A stretch of DNA of 64,000 bases, from contig CP073276.1 of the NCBI GenBank assembly GCA_038561985.1, forward strand, positions 3,224,001-3,288,000, read 5' to 3'. Shown here piece after piece: positions 9,010-17,487 of this stretch. Numbering within the stretch: the stretch's first letter is position 1; every line of letters begins with the position of its first letter. The notes beneath the pieces are model-generated. The model had not been told where the DNA came from. It ran no database searches and saw only the letters and a list, made by a program, of their open reading frames with translations. Position numbers and translations under genes: made by a program. The DNA is from Petrimonas sulfuriphila. Lineage in GTDB: Bacteria; Bacteroidota; Bacteroidia; Bacteroidales; Dysgonomonadaceae.

Positions 9010-9603
9010 TTACATCAAAACCGGCGCCTCTCCCTTTTCAAATTTAACGGCCGGAGAATTGGAAATGTCTTTTTTGAAGGATTGTATGGCGTCATCATTC
9101 ATTTCCGTCAACTGAACAACCACCCTGTTCTCAAAAACGTCGGCACCGGCACCGGCAAAACGGGTTAGAAAGGGATGGTCGGCCGGGACGGACGAATTGC
9201 TGAGGAACTGGTCGATACGATCCATCACCTGCATCATTTCACGGTAAGAATAGGTACAGGGTTCAGTCAGAAAATCATCAGTTCCAAGAATCGAGGCTAA
9301 TACCGGACGGTACTGTTCCGGATTCCCCACCACACAGATCACAAATTTTCCATCGTTGTCGATAAAAGAGCCACCGTAGTATGGAGGGTAGTCGGTTGCT
9401 GCCGGTTCCTCCATTTCCCAGTTGGGGCTGAAGGACGACATTAATTTGTCGTGAAGGTTTTTCGAAAGTTGCTCCGTTTTTTCAACAGTTGTCTTAGGAG
9501 GCTGTTGAATACCGCCGGCAGCTTCTTTTGCTTGTCGGTTACAGGCCGCTCCCGTTAACAGGACTACGGCAAGAATAACGATTGTGGAAATGTTTTGTTT
9601 CAT
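9010..9603 (-). CDS. Lipoprotein of unknown function
   Basis: 197 aa from the ATG giving MKQNISTIVILAVVLLTGAAC; Cys21 is the predicted lipid-attachment site. An alternative start 12 codons upstream would place charged residues before the signal. The mature part starts with a charged linker and a helical stretch (VEKTEQLSKNLHDKLMSSF), then a mixed domain with YYGGSFIDNDGKFVICVVG, and ends VKFEKGEAPVLM. I do not recognise a family. It lies directly upstream of queC (24 bp) and 54 bp downstream of the ABC exporter genes. Confidence 0.75.
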   Translation of the reverse strand: MKQNISTIVILAVVLLTGAACNRQAKEAAGGIQQPPKTTVEKTEQLSKNLHDKLMSSFSPNWEMEEPAATDYPPYYGGSFIDNDGKFVICVVGNPEQYRPVLASILGTDDFLTEPCTYSYREMMQVMDRIDQFLSNSSVPADHPFLTRFAGAGADVFENRVVVQLTEMNDDAIQSFKKDISNSPAVKFEKGEAPVLM

Positions 9604-9657
9604 ATTTTTAATAACACTTTTCTTGCACTTTTGTTTCAATAGCCTATTCTCAATTAT

Positions 9658-10776
9658 TCAGCCACGTTTTTTATAACTCAATACCGCCCACGTATTGAAG
9701 AACACCGCAAACCCGGTTAGCCACATCAACGGCTTAAAAAGATCGGGCAATGCACTGCCCTTCAGATATACGAGCCGCATGATCTCGATGAAGTAGGTGA
9801 GGGGATTGGCATAAGCGACAGCCTGTGCCCACCCGGGCATGGCGGAAACAGGGGTGAACATCCCGCTGAGCAGGATAATGATCAGAATAAAAAACATAAC
9901 CAGAAACATCGACTGCTGTAACGTGTCGGAATAGTTGGAAATGATGATTCCCAATCCGGTAATCCCCAGCAGGAAAACAACGGCGGAGATATACAGCGTG
10001 GCAAAACTTCCCGACGGAAGCAATCCGTAAATCACCCACGTGACCAAGAACGACAGGGTCAGGATAACAAGCCCGATAATCCAGTACGGAATAAGCTTTG
10101 CCAGAATAAAATTAAATTTACTCACCGGCGTGGCGTTGATCTGCTGGATGGTGCCGGTCTCTTTTTCAATCACGATGTTCAGTGAAGGCAAAATACCGCA
10201 TATCAGCGTCATCATGAGCACAATAAACGCCGGCAGCATAAAGGTTTTGTAATCGAGGCGTTTGTTGTAACGGTAATCGGTTACGGCATCAATGTGCGAT
10301 GCATCCGACAGTTCGGATGCCGGAAAGAGTTCAGTACGAAGTTCCTGCGAATAATCATTGATAATCTGCGTCAGGTAATTGTTCCCCAACAACCCCTGTG
10401 TACTGTTTACAGCGTTTGCTGAAATCATTACCTTAGCACGTCGCTCCTTCACCATATCGGTGTCGAATGAAGCGGGAATTTCCAAGACAATATCCGCCTT
10501 TTCTTTCTCTATATCGCTAATGGCATCGTTGTAACGGGTGGATACACCCGTAAGAATAAAATAAGCTGATGCATCTATTTTGTTTATCAACCGTTGGGAG
10601 TAGACACTTCTGGCATTGTCCACCACGTTGATTTGTATGTTCTTCACTTCAAAATTAATCGCCCACGGAAAGATCAACAGTACCAAAACCGGATACAGCA
10701 CGATCATCTTGGGTATGATCGCATTCCTGCTGATCTGCTTGAACTCTTTCTCAATGAGGTATTTAAGTTGACTCAT
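9658..10776 (-). CDS. ABC-2 type transporter permease (YbhR-like)
   Basis: Membrane subunit of an ABC exporter. 372 aa with the ABC2_membrane_3 layout: one N-terminal TM (about 24-42), a large periplasmic domain of about 130 residues, then five TMs from about residue 180 (LPAFIVLMMTLICGILP, YWIIGLVILTLSFLVTWVIY, and AVVFLLGITGLGIIIS). The cytoplasmic coupling helix with EKETGTIQQINATPVSK is typical. Last gene of a leftward operon, 14 bp after a paralogous permease; the two would form the heterodimeric channel used with the two ATPases upstream. Confidence 0.92.
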   Translation of the reverse strand: MSQLKYLIEKEFKQISRNAIIPKMIVLYPVLVLLIFPWAINFEVKNIQINVVDNARSVYSQRLINKIDASAYFILTGVSTRYNDAISDIEKEKADIVLEIPASFDTDMVKERRAKVMISANAVNSTQGLLGNNYLTQIINDYSQELRTELFPASELSDASHIDAVTDYRYNKRLDYKTFMLPAFIVLMMTLICGILPSLNIVIEKETGTIQQINATPVSKFNFILAKLIPYWIIGLVILTLSFLVTWVIYGLLPSGSFATLYISAVVFLLGITGLGIIISNYSDTLQQSMFLVMFFILIIILLSGMFTPVSAMPGWAQAVAYANPLTYFIEIMRLVYLKGSALPDLFKPLMWLTGFAVFFNTWAVLSYKKRG

Positions 10777-10790
10777 GTTGTTTTAATTGT

Positions 10791-11894
10791 TTAAAGTCGG
10801 TTTTTGATTTTCGCAATGCTTGCCCCGATAAGAAAAACAACCATCCCGGCAAGGATACCTACTTCTTTTGCCACATGGGTAAATCCCAGTCCTTCGATCA
10901 TCACCTTTTTCACCGCAGCAATGTACCAACGTGCAGGTACAACCGATGATGCCCATTGCAACGGTTCAGGCATATTGTCAATGGGGAAAATCATTCCTGA
11001 CAGGATCAAAGTAGGCATCATCAGTCCTATTCCCGAGATAAGCACAGCGGTTACCTGTGTTTGTACGAGGGTAGAAATAAGCAAACCCAGAGAGAGCGCC
11101 AGGAAAATGAAAAGAACCGATACGGCAATCAGCAGGGCCAAATTTCCCTGGATAGGAACATCCAACACAAAATAAGACAACAACAGGATGGTAATCAGGT
11201 TGATGAACGAGAGTGCCAAGTAAGGGACCGTTTTTGAAATCAGTACCGTTCCTGGTTTTAGCGGCGATGCCAGAAGTACTTCCATCGTACCGCGCTCCTT
11301 TTCCCGGACGATGGAGATCGAAGTCATGATGGCACAGATTATCATCAGCACCAATCCCATGATTCCGGGCACAAAAGTGTATGCCGATTTCATTTCGGGA
11401 TTGTAAAGCAGTTTATTCTCCACTTCAATCCGATAAGGGATGCTGTTGAGTCGCAGCATTTCCTGCTGGTACTCGCCAACGATAGCGGTTACGTATCCGG
11501 CTACAATGGTTCCCGTATTTGGATTGGATGCGTCGGCAATGATCTGCAGTTGAGCTTTCTTTGAATGGACAAGGTTCTCGTTGAAATTTTGTTCGTACAC
11601 GATGGCCACATCCGTTTCCCCTCGTTGCAGCAACTTGTTTATCTCATCGGGCGAGTACACATATCCCTGCATATGGAAATAGGGATTCGCCATAAGGCGT
11701 TCGGTAATATCGCGTGTGGCGGCATCTTGTGCCGGATCGAAGACCACGGTACGGATATGTTGTACTTCCATATTGATAGCGAATCCGAACAACAAAATCT
11801 GCACAACCGGCATTCCCAGAAGGATCAGCATGGTGCGTCCGTCACGGAGTATGTGGTAGAATTCCTTATGTACGAAAGAGAAAAATTGCTTCAT
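10791..11894 (-). CDS. ABC-2 type transporter permease (YbhS-like)
   Basis: 367 aa, same architecture as the next permease: N-terminal TM (about 20-38, MLILLGMPVVQILLFGFAI), periplasmic domain, and five C-terminal TMs starting near residue 172 (FVPGIMGLVLMIICAIM). The coupling segment EKERGTMEVLLASPLKP is characteristic of the ABC2_membrane_3 family. 12 bp after the ATP-binding gene and 14 bp before the second permease gene. Partner of that protein in a YbhFSR-like drug or lipid exporter; substrate not shown. Confidence 0.93.
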   Translation of the reverse strand: MKQFFSFVHKEFYHILRDGRTMLILLGMPVVQILLFGFAINMEVQHIRTVVFDPAQDAATRDITERLMANPYFHMQGYVYSPDEINKLLQRGETDVAIVYEQNFNENLVHSKKAQLQIIADASNPNTGTIVAGYVTAIVGEYQQEMLRLNSIPYRIEVENKLLYNPEMKSAYTFVPGIMGLVLMIICAIMTSISIVREKERGTMEVLLASPLKPGTVLISKTVPYLALSFINLITILLLSYFVLDVPIQGNLALLIAVSVLFIFLALSLGLLISTLVQTQVTAVLISGIGLMMPTLILSGMIFPIDNMPEPLQWASSVVPARWYIAAVKKVMIEGLGFTHVAKEVGILAGMVVFLIGASIAKIKNRL

Positions 11895-11906
11895 ATCAAT
11901 TGTCTA

Positions 11907-12656
11907 TTATCCATTATCCATTCTTGTCGCTTTTCTGGCCAACTTCCGGAATACCTCATCCATGCTTTCCGCCTGATGAATTTCCTTGAGGTTGCCGGGG
12001 CTGTCCAACGTTTCAATTCTTCCGTCGACCATTATCGATACTCGGTGACAATATTCGGCTTCATCCATGTAGTGCGTGGTTACAAAAACCGTGATCCCAC
12101 GGTCGGAAGCTTCGTAAATCATTTCCCAGAACTGGCGCCGCATGGCCGGATCGACTCCGCCGGTAGGTTCATCAAGAAAAACAATTTGAGGCGTGTGAAA
12201 AACAGCTACCGAAAAAGCGAGTTTCTGCTTCCAACCCAACGGCAGGGATTTAACCAAAGTGTTTCGTTCACTTTCGAACCTCAACCGGTGAAGCAATTCA
12301 TCCGTTTTTTCTTTTATCTCTTTGTCTGTCAACCCGTAAATCCCACCAAAAAGGCGTATATTTTCCCATACTTTCAGGTCTTCGTACAACGAAAAACGCT
12401 GACTCATATATCCGATGCTGCGTTTTATCTTCTCGTTTTCTTTCAGGATATCGTATCCGGCCACCGTCCCTTTTCCTGATGTAGGCTTGCTGATCCCGCA
12501 CAGCATCTGCATGGCAGTGGTCTTCCCGGCGCCGTTAGCACCCAGAAAACCAAATACTTCCCCTTTGCGGACATCGAAGGAGATACGGTCAACAGCGGTG
12601 AAGTTGCCAAACTTTTTCGTCAATCCCGAGACATTTATTACAATATCACTTTCCAT
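11907..12656 (-). CDS. ABC transporter ATP-binding protein with degenerate signature motif
   Basis: 249 aa single nucleotide-binding domain. Walker A GANGAGKTTAMQML at about 39-52, Q-loop YMSQRFSLYE, Walker B IVFLDEPTGGVDPA, and H-loop FVTTHYMDEAE. The ABC signature reads LPLGWKQKLAF instead of LSGGQ, as in the second half of E. coli YbhF-type proteins. The start is 3 bp after the stop of the other ATPase gene. In E. coli the two domains are one fused YbhF chain; here they are two genes. Confidence 0.93.
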   Translation of the reverse strand: MESDIVINVSGLTKKFGNFTAVDRISFDVRKGEVFGFLGANGAGKTTAMQMLCGISKPTSGKGTVAGYDILKENEKIKRSIGYMSQRFSLYEDLKVWENIRLFGGIYGLTDKEIKEKTDELLHRLRFESERNTLVKSLPLGWKQKLAFSVAVFHTPQIVFLDEPTGGVDPAMRRQFWEMIYEASDRGITVFVTTHYMDEAEYCHRVSIMVDGRIETLDSPGNLKEIHQAESMDEVFRKLARKATRMDNG

Positions 12657-12659
12657 TCT

Positions 12660-13562
12660 TCACGTTTCACTTGTCAACGCCATGAAACAATCCTCCACAG
12701 TCGGCGTCGTAACATTGATCTGCACTTTTGAATACCCTTTTTCTTTTAGATAGTATTGAAGCCCGGCGACCGGTAAATCCGGCTGAACGGTAACATGGTG
12801 TTCATTTCCGAACGCAAAGCAGGTTTTCACCTTTGGATGCGCCCGTAAATCGTGCAACGATGCCGATAAATTTTCAGTTTGTACCGTCCACAAGGTTTCT
12901 GTATAACGGTTTATGATGTTTTGCGGCGTATCGGTAGCGATAAAGCTTCCTTCGCGCATTAACGCAATGCGGTCGCATAGGCTTGCCTCGTCCATATATG
13001 CCGTGGAAACCAAAACGGTTATCCCTTCGGATTTCAACCGCTCCAGCATATCCCAGAATTCTTTCCGGGAAACAGGGTCCACACCGGTTGTGGGTTCGTC
13101 AAGAATCAGTACTCCGGGTTTGTGTATCAACGCGCAACTGAGAGCAAGTTTCTGTTTCATCCCGCCCGACAATGCTCCCGCCCGGCGTTTCTTAAAAGGT
13201 TCAATCTGTTGGTAAATATCCTTGATAAGCGGGTAGTTCTCCTCCAGGGTGGTATTGAAAACGGTGGCAAAAAACTTGAGGTTTTCTTCCACGCTCAAAT
13301 CCGGATAAAGCGAAAACCTCCCCGGCATATATCCGATTATGCAACGAATTTTCCGGAAATCTTTGACTAAGTCCCATCCATTTATTCCGGCAGATCCGCT
13401 ATCAGGCAACAACAATGAGGCTAGAATGCGAAAAAGGGTGGTTTTCCCCGAACCGTCGGGCCCGATCACACCAAAGATTTCTCCGTCGTTTACCGAAAAG
13501 GAAAGGTCGTTTAACGCGGTTACCTTCCCGTACGTTTTATGCAAATTTGTTGCCGTAATCAT
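12660..13562 (-). CDS. ABC transporter ATP-binding protein with C-terminal extension
   Basis: 300 aa. Walker A GPDGSGKTTLFRIL at about 33-46, signature LSGGMKQKLALS, Walker B VLILDEPTTGVDPVSR, and an H-loop region with VSTAYMDEAS in which the usual His is Ala-Tyr (STAYMDEA), another YbhF-like trait. About 80 residues after the ATPase fold form the usual drug-exporter C-terminal domain. The ATG overlaps the stop of the HlyD gene by 4 bp, so translation is probably coupled. Corresponds to the N-terminal half of YbhF. Confidence 0.93.
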   Translation of the reverse strand: MITATNLHKTYGKVTALNDLSFSVNDGEIFGVIGPDGSGKTTLFRILASLLLPDSGSAGINGWDLVKDFRKIRCIIGYMPGRFSLYPDLSVEENLKFFATVFNTTLEENYPLIKDIYQQIEPFKKRRAGALSGGMKQKLALSCALIHKPGVLILDEPTTGVDPVSRKEFWDMLERLKSEGITVLVSTAYMDEASLCDRIALMREGSFIATDTPQNIINRYTETLWTVQTENLSASLHDLRAHPKVKTCFAFGNEHHVTVQPDLPVAGLQYYLKEKGYSKVQINVTTPTVEDCFMALTSET

Positions 13563-14476
13563 GGCCTTCCCTCCAGGTTCCGGAATTTAACTTCTCCGTA
13601 CATGCCAATTTTAAGAAAACCGTCGTTCTTTACAGCAATTTTTATCGCATACACCAGGTTTGCCCGTTCATTTTTGGTTTGAATCGTTTTGGGCGTGAAT
13701 TCCGATTTTCCGGATATCCACGACACGGTACCGGGGTATGATTTCATGTCACCCTCTCCGGCATCCACACGTACGGTCACGGAATCGTTAAGTTTTATGC
13801 CAGATAGCTGATCGCTGGTGATGTAGGCACGTAGGTACATATTGTCGATGTCGGCGATTTTGAAAAGCGGTGATCCCGTACCGGCAAGTTCACCCCGTTC
13901 GGCGTATTTGTTGAGCACTACACCCGAAGTAGGGCTTTTTATGGTGCATTTTTTCAACAAATCATCCAATTGTGCTACCTGAATCTGCAAGGCGGAGCTT
14001 TGTGCGTATATATTCTCGCTGCTCTTTTGTAAGGTGGAGGTTTGGGCCGACAATTGTTTTTGTAAAACTTCAATTTGAGCGTTTATGTCGTCCAGTTGCT
14101 TTTTATTTGCCGCGTTTGCCTCAACCAGGTTCTGCGTACGGGTGCGCTCCCGTTGCAACGTTTGAATTTGCTTCTCAATGGCAGCTGTTTGCGCACCGAT
14201 ATTTGGACGTTGCACCCGGACACCCTGTATGTTTGACTCCAAGCTCATTTTTTGTAGAAAAAGTTGCACGGTGTCTATCTGCCCCACAACTTCTCCGGCT
14301 TGTAGTGTTTGTCCTTCTGCAATGTCCAGCGACAGAATTTCACCGCTTCCCTGCGCCGACACAATAATTTCTGTGGCCTCGAACGATCCGGTGGCGTCGT
14401 AGTCGCTGTCATTGCCTGAACAGGAAGCAAGAAGAAAAAGTATAACCGGAAAAATAAAAAGTTTTGTTGGCTTCAT
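13559..14476 (-). CDS. HlyD-family periplasmic adaptor lipoprotein (YbhG-like)
   Basis: Adaptor between the ABC exporter and TolC. 305 aa from the ATG giving MKPTKLFIFPVILFLLASC (lipid Cys19); an upstream in-frame start nine codons earlier lacks a better context. ATEIIVSAQGSGEILSLDIAEGQTLQAGEVVGQI is the first lipoyl half, residues about 90-165 form a coiled-coil hairpin rich in Gln/Glu (AAIEKQIQTLQRERTRTQNL, QIEVLQKQLSAQTSTLQ), and TIKSPTSGVVLNKYAERGEL is the second lipoyl half followed by the beta-barrel. Position between tolC and the ATPases supports the assignment. Confidence 0.92.
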   Translation of the reverse strand: MKPTKLFIFPVILFLLASCSGNDSDYDATGSFEATEIIVSAQGSGEILSLDIAEGQTLQAGEVVGQIDTVQLFLQKMSLESNIQGVRVQRPNIGAQTAAIEKQIQTLQRERTRTQNLVEANAANKKQLDDINAQIEVLQKQLSAQTSTLQKSSENIYAQSSALQIQVAQLDDLLKKCTIKSPTSGVVLNKYAERGELAGTGSPLFKIADIDNMYLRAYITSDQLSGIKLNDSVTVRVDAGEGDMKSYPGTVSWISGKSEFTPKTIQTKNERANLVYAIKIAVKNDGFLKIGMYGEVKFRNLEGRP

Positions 14477-14499
14477 ATTGTTGCTGTTTATATTGATTT

Positions 14500-15783
14500 T
14501 CAATTTAAATTCGTTGTGAATTTTAACTTGTAAACCGACATCAGGTATTGAATTTCGTGCAGCGATTTTGCCTGCCTGGCAGCTTCCAGAGCGTTGATCT
14601 CCTGCAGTAAATCAGAAACCGTCAGCGTTCCGTTCTCCACTTTTGCTTCCGCAGCGTCTTTTATTTGCTTTCTCAGCCGGATAATCTCGTCATCATCCTG
14701 CATGGTATGGCGGTATTTTTTTATTTCGTTTTGCTGTTGCGGAAGCTGCACGTTCAGGTTATAGAGAAAGGTCTCACGCTCTGAATCGAGCGTCAGTTTT
14801 TGCTGTTCAATGCTTTTTTTCTCTTGTTTGTAGGTATACAGGCTGCCGAGATTCCACGAGAAACTCACTCCTCCAATCACATACGGTTTAAATTTATTTT
14901 CAAACATGTTCAATGCCGGCTTTCCGTATCCGCCCTGGGCAAACGCACTGATAACAGGCCTGTTCCTGGCGTTCAGGGCTGTTTTTTGTGAATTAAGCAG
15001 GTTTTCCTGAGCCGTAAATAACCGCAGTTCGGGACGGTCAATAACCACATGATCAGGTACTTCAGCTACCGGTGGTTTTACAAAAACGGTTTTCGGATCT
15101 ATACGGCGTCCGGTCAAAACGGAAAGGATCTTGATATAACTGTCCAACGCCGATTCCATTTGAATGCGTTGCTGGTTTGTTTTTAGTTGCTCCACTTTTA
15201 CGGCGCTTAAATCGGCATCGTTGGCCACACCGTTTAACACGTAGCTTTGCACTTTCTCTAAGTTTCGCTGCAACTCTTTTTCCAGGATACCCTGTTGCGT
15301 CAATTGTTCGTTAAGCAGTAAAATACCAAAAAAAACCTGATTGACCCGTTCCTGAAGCGAATAGATTTCGGTTTCAAGTTTTTGTTTCTCCACTTCGGCA
15401 TTGGCGACGATCATCTCTTTTTGCGCTGAAACCTTTCCACCATCCCAGATAAGCTGATTCAATTGGCCATAGACCTGATACTGGTCTTTATCGGGAACCG
15501 GAACCTCAAGAGGAGGGAAATTAGAAGGCAGCTCCAGATCAATCTTTGTAACATCGCTTTGCCAGGTTGCTTTTGCATTCAGGGAAAGTTGCGGGTAATA
15601 GGCTCTGTTAGCGTTTTCCAAATTAAAACTCCTGATATTTTCAATGACATTAAACCGTGCAATGGCTGGATAATTTTCGCGAGCCATCCCCTGACAATCT
15701 TCGATAGTGAGGGATTGTGCATTAACTGTGAACACGGGTATAAAAAACAGCGGTATAAATAATGTAAATCTTCTGTATTTCAT
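14500..15783 (-). CDS. TolC-family outer-membrane efflux protein
   Basis: 427 aa from the ATG overlapping the tetR stop codon by 4 bp (ATGA), which argues for this start over one 11 codons upstream. Signal peptide to about residue 23 (FTVNAQ). Two repeats of long amphipathic helices follow, e.g. VEKQKLETEIYSLQERVNQ near 120 and EIIRLRKQIKDAAEAKVENGTL near 370, with WQSDVTKIDLELP forming beta-barrel strands. Serves as the exit duct for the ABC/HlyD exporter encoded downstream. Not closely similar to the metal-efflux OMF at 1.7 kb. Confidence 0.9.
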   Translation of the reverse strand: MKYRRFTLFIPLFFIPVFTVNAQSLTIEDCQGMARENYPAIARFNVIENIRSFNLENANRAYYPQLSLNAKATWQSDVTKIDLELPSNFPPLEVPVPDKDQYQVYGQLNQLIWDGGKVSAQKEMIVANAEVEKQKLETEIYSLQERVNQVFFGILLLNEQLTQQGILEKELQRNLEKVQSYVLNGVANDADLSAVKVEQLKTNQQRIQMESALDSYIKILSVLTGRRIDPKTVFVKPPVAEVPDHVVIDRPELRLFTAQENLLNSQKTALNARNRPVISAFAQGGYGKPALNMFENKFKPYVIGGVSFSWNLGSLYTYKQEKKSIEQQKLTLDSERETFLYNLNVQLPQQQNEIKKYRHTMQDDDEIIRLRKQIKDAAEAKVENGTLTVSDLLQEINALEAARQAKSLHEIQYLMSVYKLKFTTNLN

Positions 15784-16379
15784 TGCTGAGATTGTTTTAA
15801 GATGGCAAAAATCCATTCAGGGATCAATTTTTCCCTGTTTTCGATAAATTGTAAAAAATCTTCTTCTTTCACCATTCCTGAAGTGATAAACAGGGGTTTG
15901 GCGATAAAGGGAAAGATGGTCAGGCTGACGATATTCATGATAAAGTCAGGTGTGGAAATGGCAAAACCGTTGTGTTGAAGCTGCTCGTCTATGGTTGGCT
16001 GGGATATTGTCCGCGCCTGCTGTAAAATGGGGTTAAATATATTTTCATTATTTCTTAGTTCGTTGAGCACGAAAATGGGCAGCTCTTCATTTTCTATTAA
16101 CAATTTCGTGTAATTCTTGACAAGAAGCCTGATTTTCTCATCCAGAGAAATATCTCTATCCGATAAAACGGGCATCATCAAGCCGAAAAGAGCTTCAAAT
16201 TTTTCCTTCAAAACCTGTTTGAACAGATTTTCCTTGCTGCCGAAGTAGTAATTGACCAATGCCAGGTTTATTCCGGCTTCCTCCGCGATGTCCCGCGTCT
16301 TGGTCGCCGCATACCCTTTTTGGGTGAATATTTTTCTCGCAGCTGCTGCTATTTTCTGTTCCGTAGTCAAGTCTTCCAT
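15780..16379 (-). CDS. TetR-family transcriptional regulator (CecR/YbiH-like context)
   Basis: 199 aa. N-terminal HTH at about 8-55: IAAAARKIFTQKGYAATKTRDIAEEAGI followed by the recognition helix NLALVNYYFGSKENLF. The C-terminal ligand domain is divergent. First gene of the seven-gene exporter operon and probably its ligand-responsive repressor, as CecR is for ybhGFSR in E. coli. A palindrome overlapping its promoter (16423-16451) is the likely operator. Its stop codon overlaps the tolC start. Confidence 0.92.
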   Translation of the reverse strand: MEDLTTEQKIAAAARKIFTQKGYAATKTRDIAEEAGINLALVNYYFGSKENLFKQVLKEKFEALFGLMMPVLSDRDISLDEKIRLLVKNYTKLLIENEELPIFVLNELRNNENIFNPILQQARTISQPTIDEQLQHNGFAISTPDFIMNIVSLTIFPFIAKPLFITSGMVKEEDFLQFIENREKLIPEWIFAILKQSQQ

Positions 16380-16399
16380 TTTCAGGTTTATTTTTTATG

Positions 16400-16431
16400 C
16401 AAAAGTATACAATCCCCATTTATTAAACAAG
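16400..16431 (-). promoter_or_regulatory. Promoter of the tetR-exporter operon
   Basis: On the minus strand: CTTG at −33, exactly 20 nt, then TACTTTTG, a match to the Bacteroidetes −7 box TAnnTTTG. The −7 box lies about 20 bp before the tetR ATG. The −33 falls inside the left arm of the operator palindrome. Confidence 0.55.
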
Positions 16432-16451
16432 TGTTTTAAACATTTGTTTAA
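16423..16451. promoter_or_regulatory. Putative TetR operator palindrome
   Basis: TTAAACAAGTG, a 7-nt AT-only spacer, then CATTTGTTTAA: an 11-bp inverted repeat with one mismatch. It overlaps the tetR promoter −33 element and lies upstream of the divergent DUF4382 gene, so binding could affect both directions. Autoregulation is inferred from position. Confidence 0.6.
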
Positions 16452-16495
16452 AACACATTTTGGTTTTTTTCTCGTATCTTTTTTCCGTTATTCGT

Positions 16496-16503
16496 TATCT
16501 TTG
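16496..16503 (+). promoter_or_regulatory. Putative −7 box for the first DUF4382 gene
   Basis: TATCTTTG, consensus TAnnTTTG, 17 bp before the ATG. No clear −33 element at standard spacing. Confidence 0.4.
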
Positions 16504-16520
16504 CGGTAAATTGACTAAAA

Positions 16521-17312
16521 ATGAAGGCTATTCTAACCCTATTTTCCCTTTTTCTTTTTGCAATCTCTTTTACGGGATGCTCCAAGAACGATCCGAGCAT
16601 AAACGCCACCCGGCTGAGAATAAAACTTACGGATGCTCCCGTATTACTGATATCGGAATTTAACATAGACATTCAGAAAATTGAAATCTCTACTACCGAC
16701 AACACCACCAGCGATGAAAAATGGACGACCCTTGATTTCCAGGGAGGGGTTTACAACGTTCTTCCGCTTTCGAACGGAAAATCAAAACAGATTATCGATC
16801 AGTTTTTCCCGGCAGGAGTATTGCGAAAAATAAAAATAACGTTTGGAAACAATTCAAAAATTAAAACAGACACAGGGGAAAAAGACCTTATTTTGGATTC
16901 CGAGATTAAAGACGGTATTGTTGTGGAGGTCAATGAGAACCTCTATGCCAATTACATCACCAGCATAATGATTGATATCAATGCAGCCCTTTCGTTCTAC
17001 GAATCCAACGGGAATTATTTTCTTAAACCGGTATTGCGTATTTTCCCAGAAGCGTTTGGCGGGTCGTTAAAAGGGTATGCCCTGCCCGTGGAAGCCATGC
17101 CTATCGTCAAAATCGTAAAAGACAAGGATACGCTATTCACCATACCCGAAAAATCCGATGGGATGTTTCTTTTTAAAGGCTTGAAAGCAGGTGAATGGGA
17201 AATTGCCGTTTTATCAGCTTCGAGCCTGGGTTACCGGGATACACTTTTTGTGGATTCCGTATTTGTCGGCAAAACACGGGAGTTGAAATCGAAGATTGTC
17301 CTAAAAAAATAA
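16521..17312 (+). CDS. DUF4382 lipoprotein (paralog 1)
   Basis: 263 aa, lipoprotein signal ending SFTGC (Cys20). Residues about 28-170 form the DUF4382 domain: RLRIKLTDAPVLLISEFNIDI, WTTLDFQGGVYNVLPLSNG, FFPAGVLRKIKITFG, and YFLKPVLRIF. The C-terminal 90 residues (GSLKGYALPVEAMPIVKIVK, FLFKGLKAGEWEIAVLS) look like a carboxypeptidase-regulatory-like beta-sandwich. Function unknown; predicted cell-surface or periplasmic anchor protein. The next gene is a paralog with the same two-domain layout. Confidence 0.88.
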   Translation: MKAILTLFSLFLFAISFTGCSKNDPSINATRLRIKLTDAPVLLISEFNIDIQKIEISTTDNTTSDEKWTTLDFQGGVYNVLPLSNGKSKQIIDQFFPAGVLRKIKITFGNNSKIKTDTGEKDLILDSEIKDGIVVEVNENLYANYITSIMIDINAALSFYESNGNYFLKPVLRIFPEAFGGSLKGYALPVEAMPIVKIVKDKDTLFTIPEKSDGMFLFKGLKAGEWEIAVLSASSLGYRDTLFVDSVFVGKTRELKSKIVLKK

Positions 17313-17487
17313 ACGTTTTGTCATACAAATTTCTTTTTTTTAATCTTCCGGGTTAAAAAGCAAGTTGTTTTTTTGTATTTCTTAAGCACAACTGTACAAC
17401 AAAGGCAAGAGATGGGGTGTTTTATTGGTACACTCGAAAAATGGGTCATATTAAGAAAGAAAAAGTTTAACTAAAACATCAAATTTT

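Noticed and set aside
11565-12479. 304-codon plus-strand open frame across the ABC permease and ATPase genes
   Set aside because: Lies antisense to two well-supported conserved genes; composition is not protein-like.
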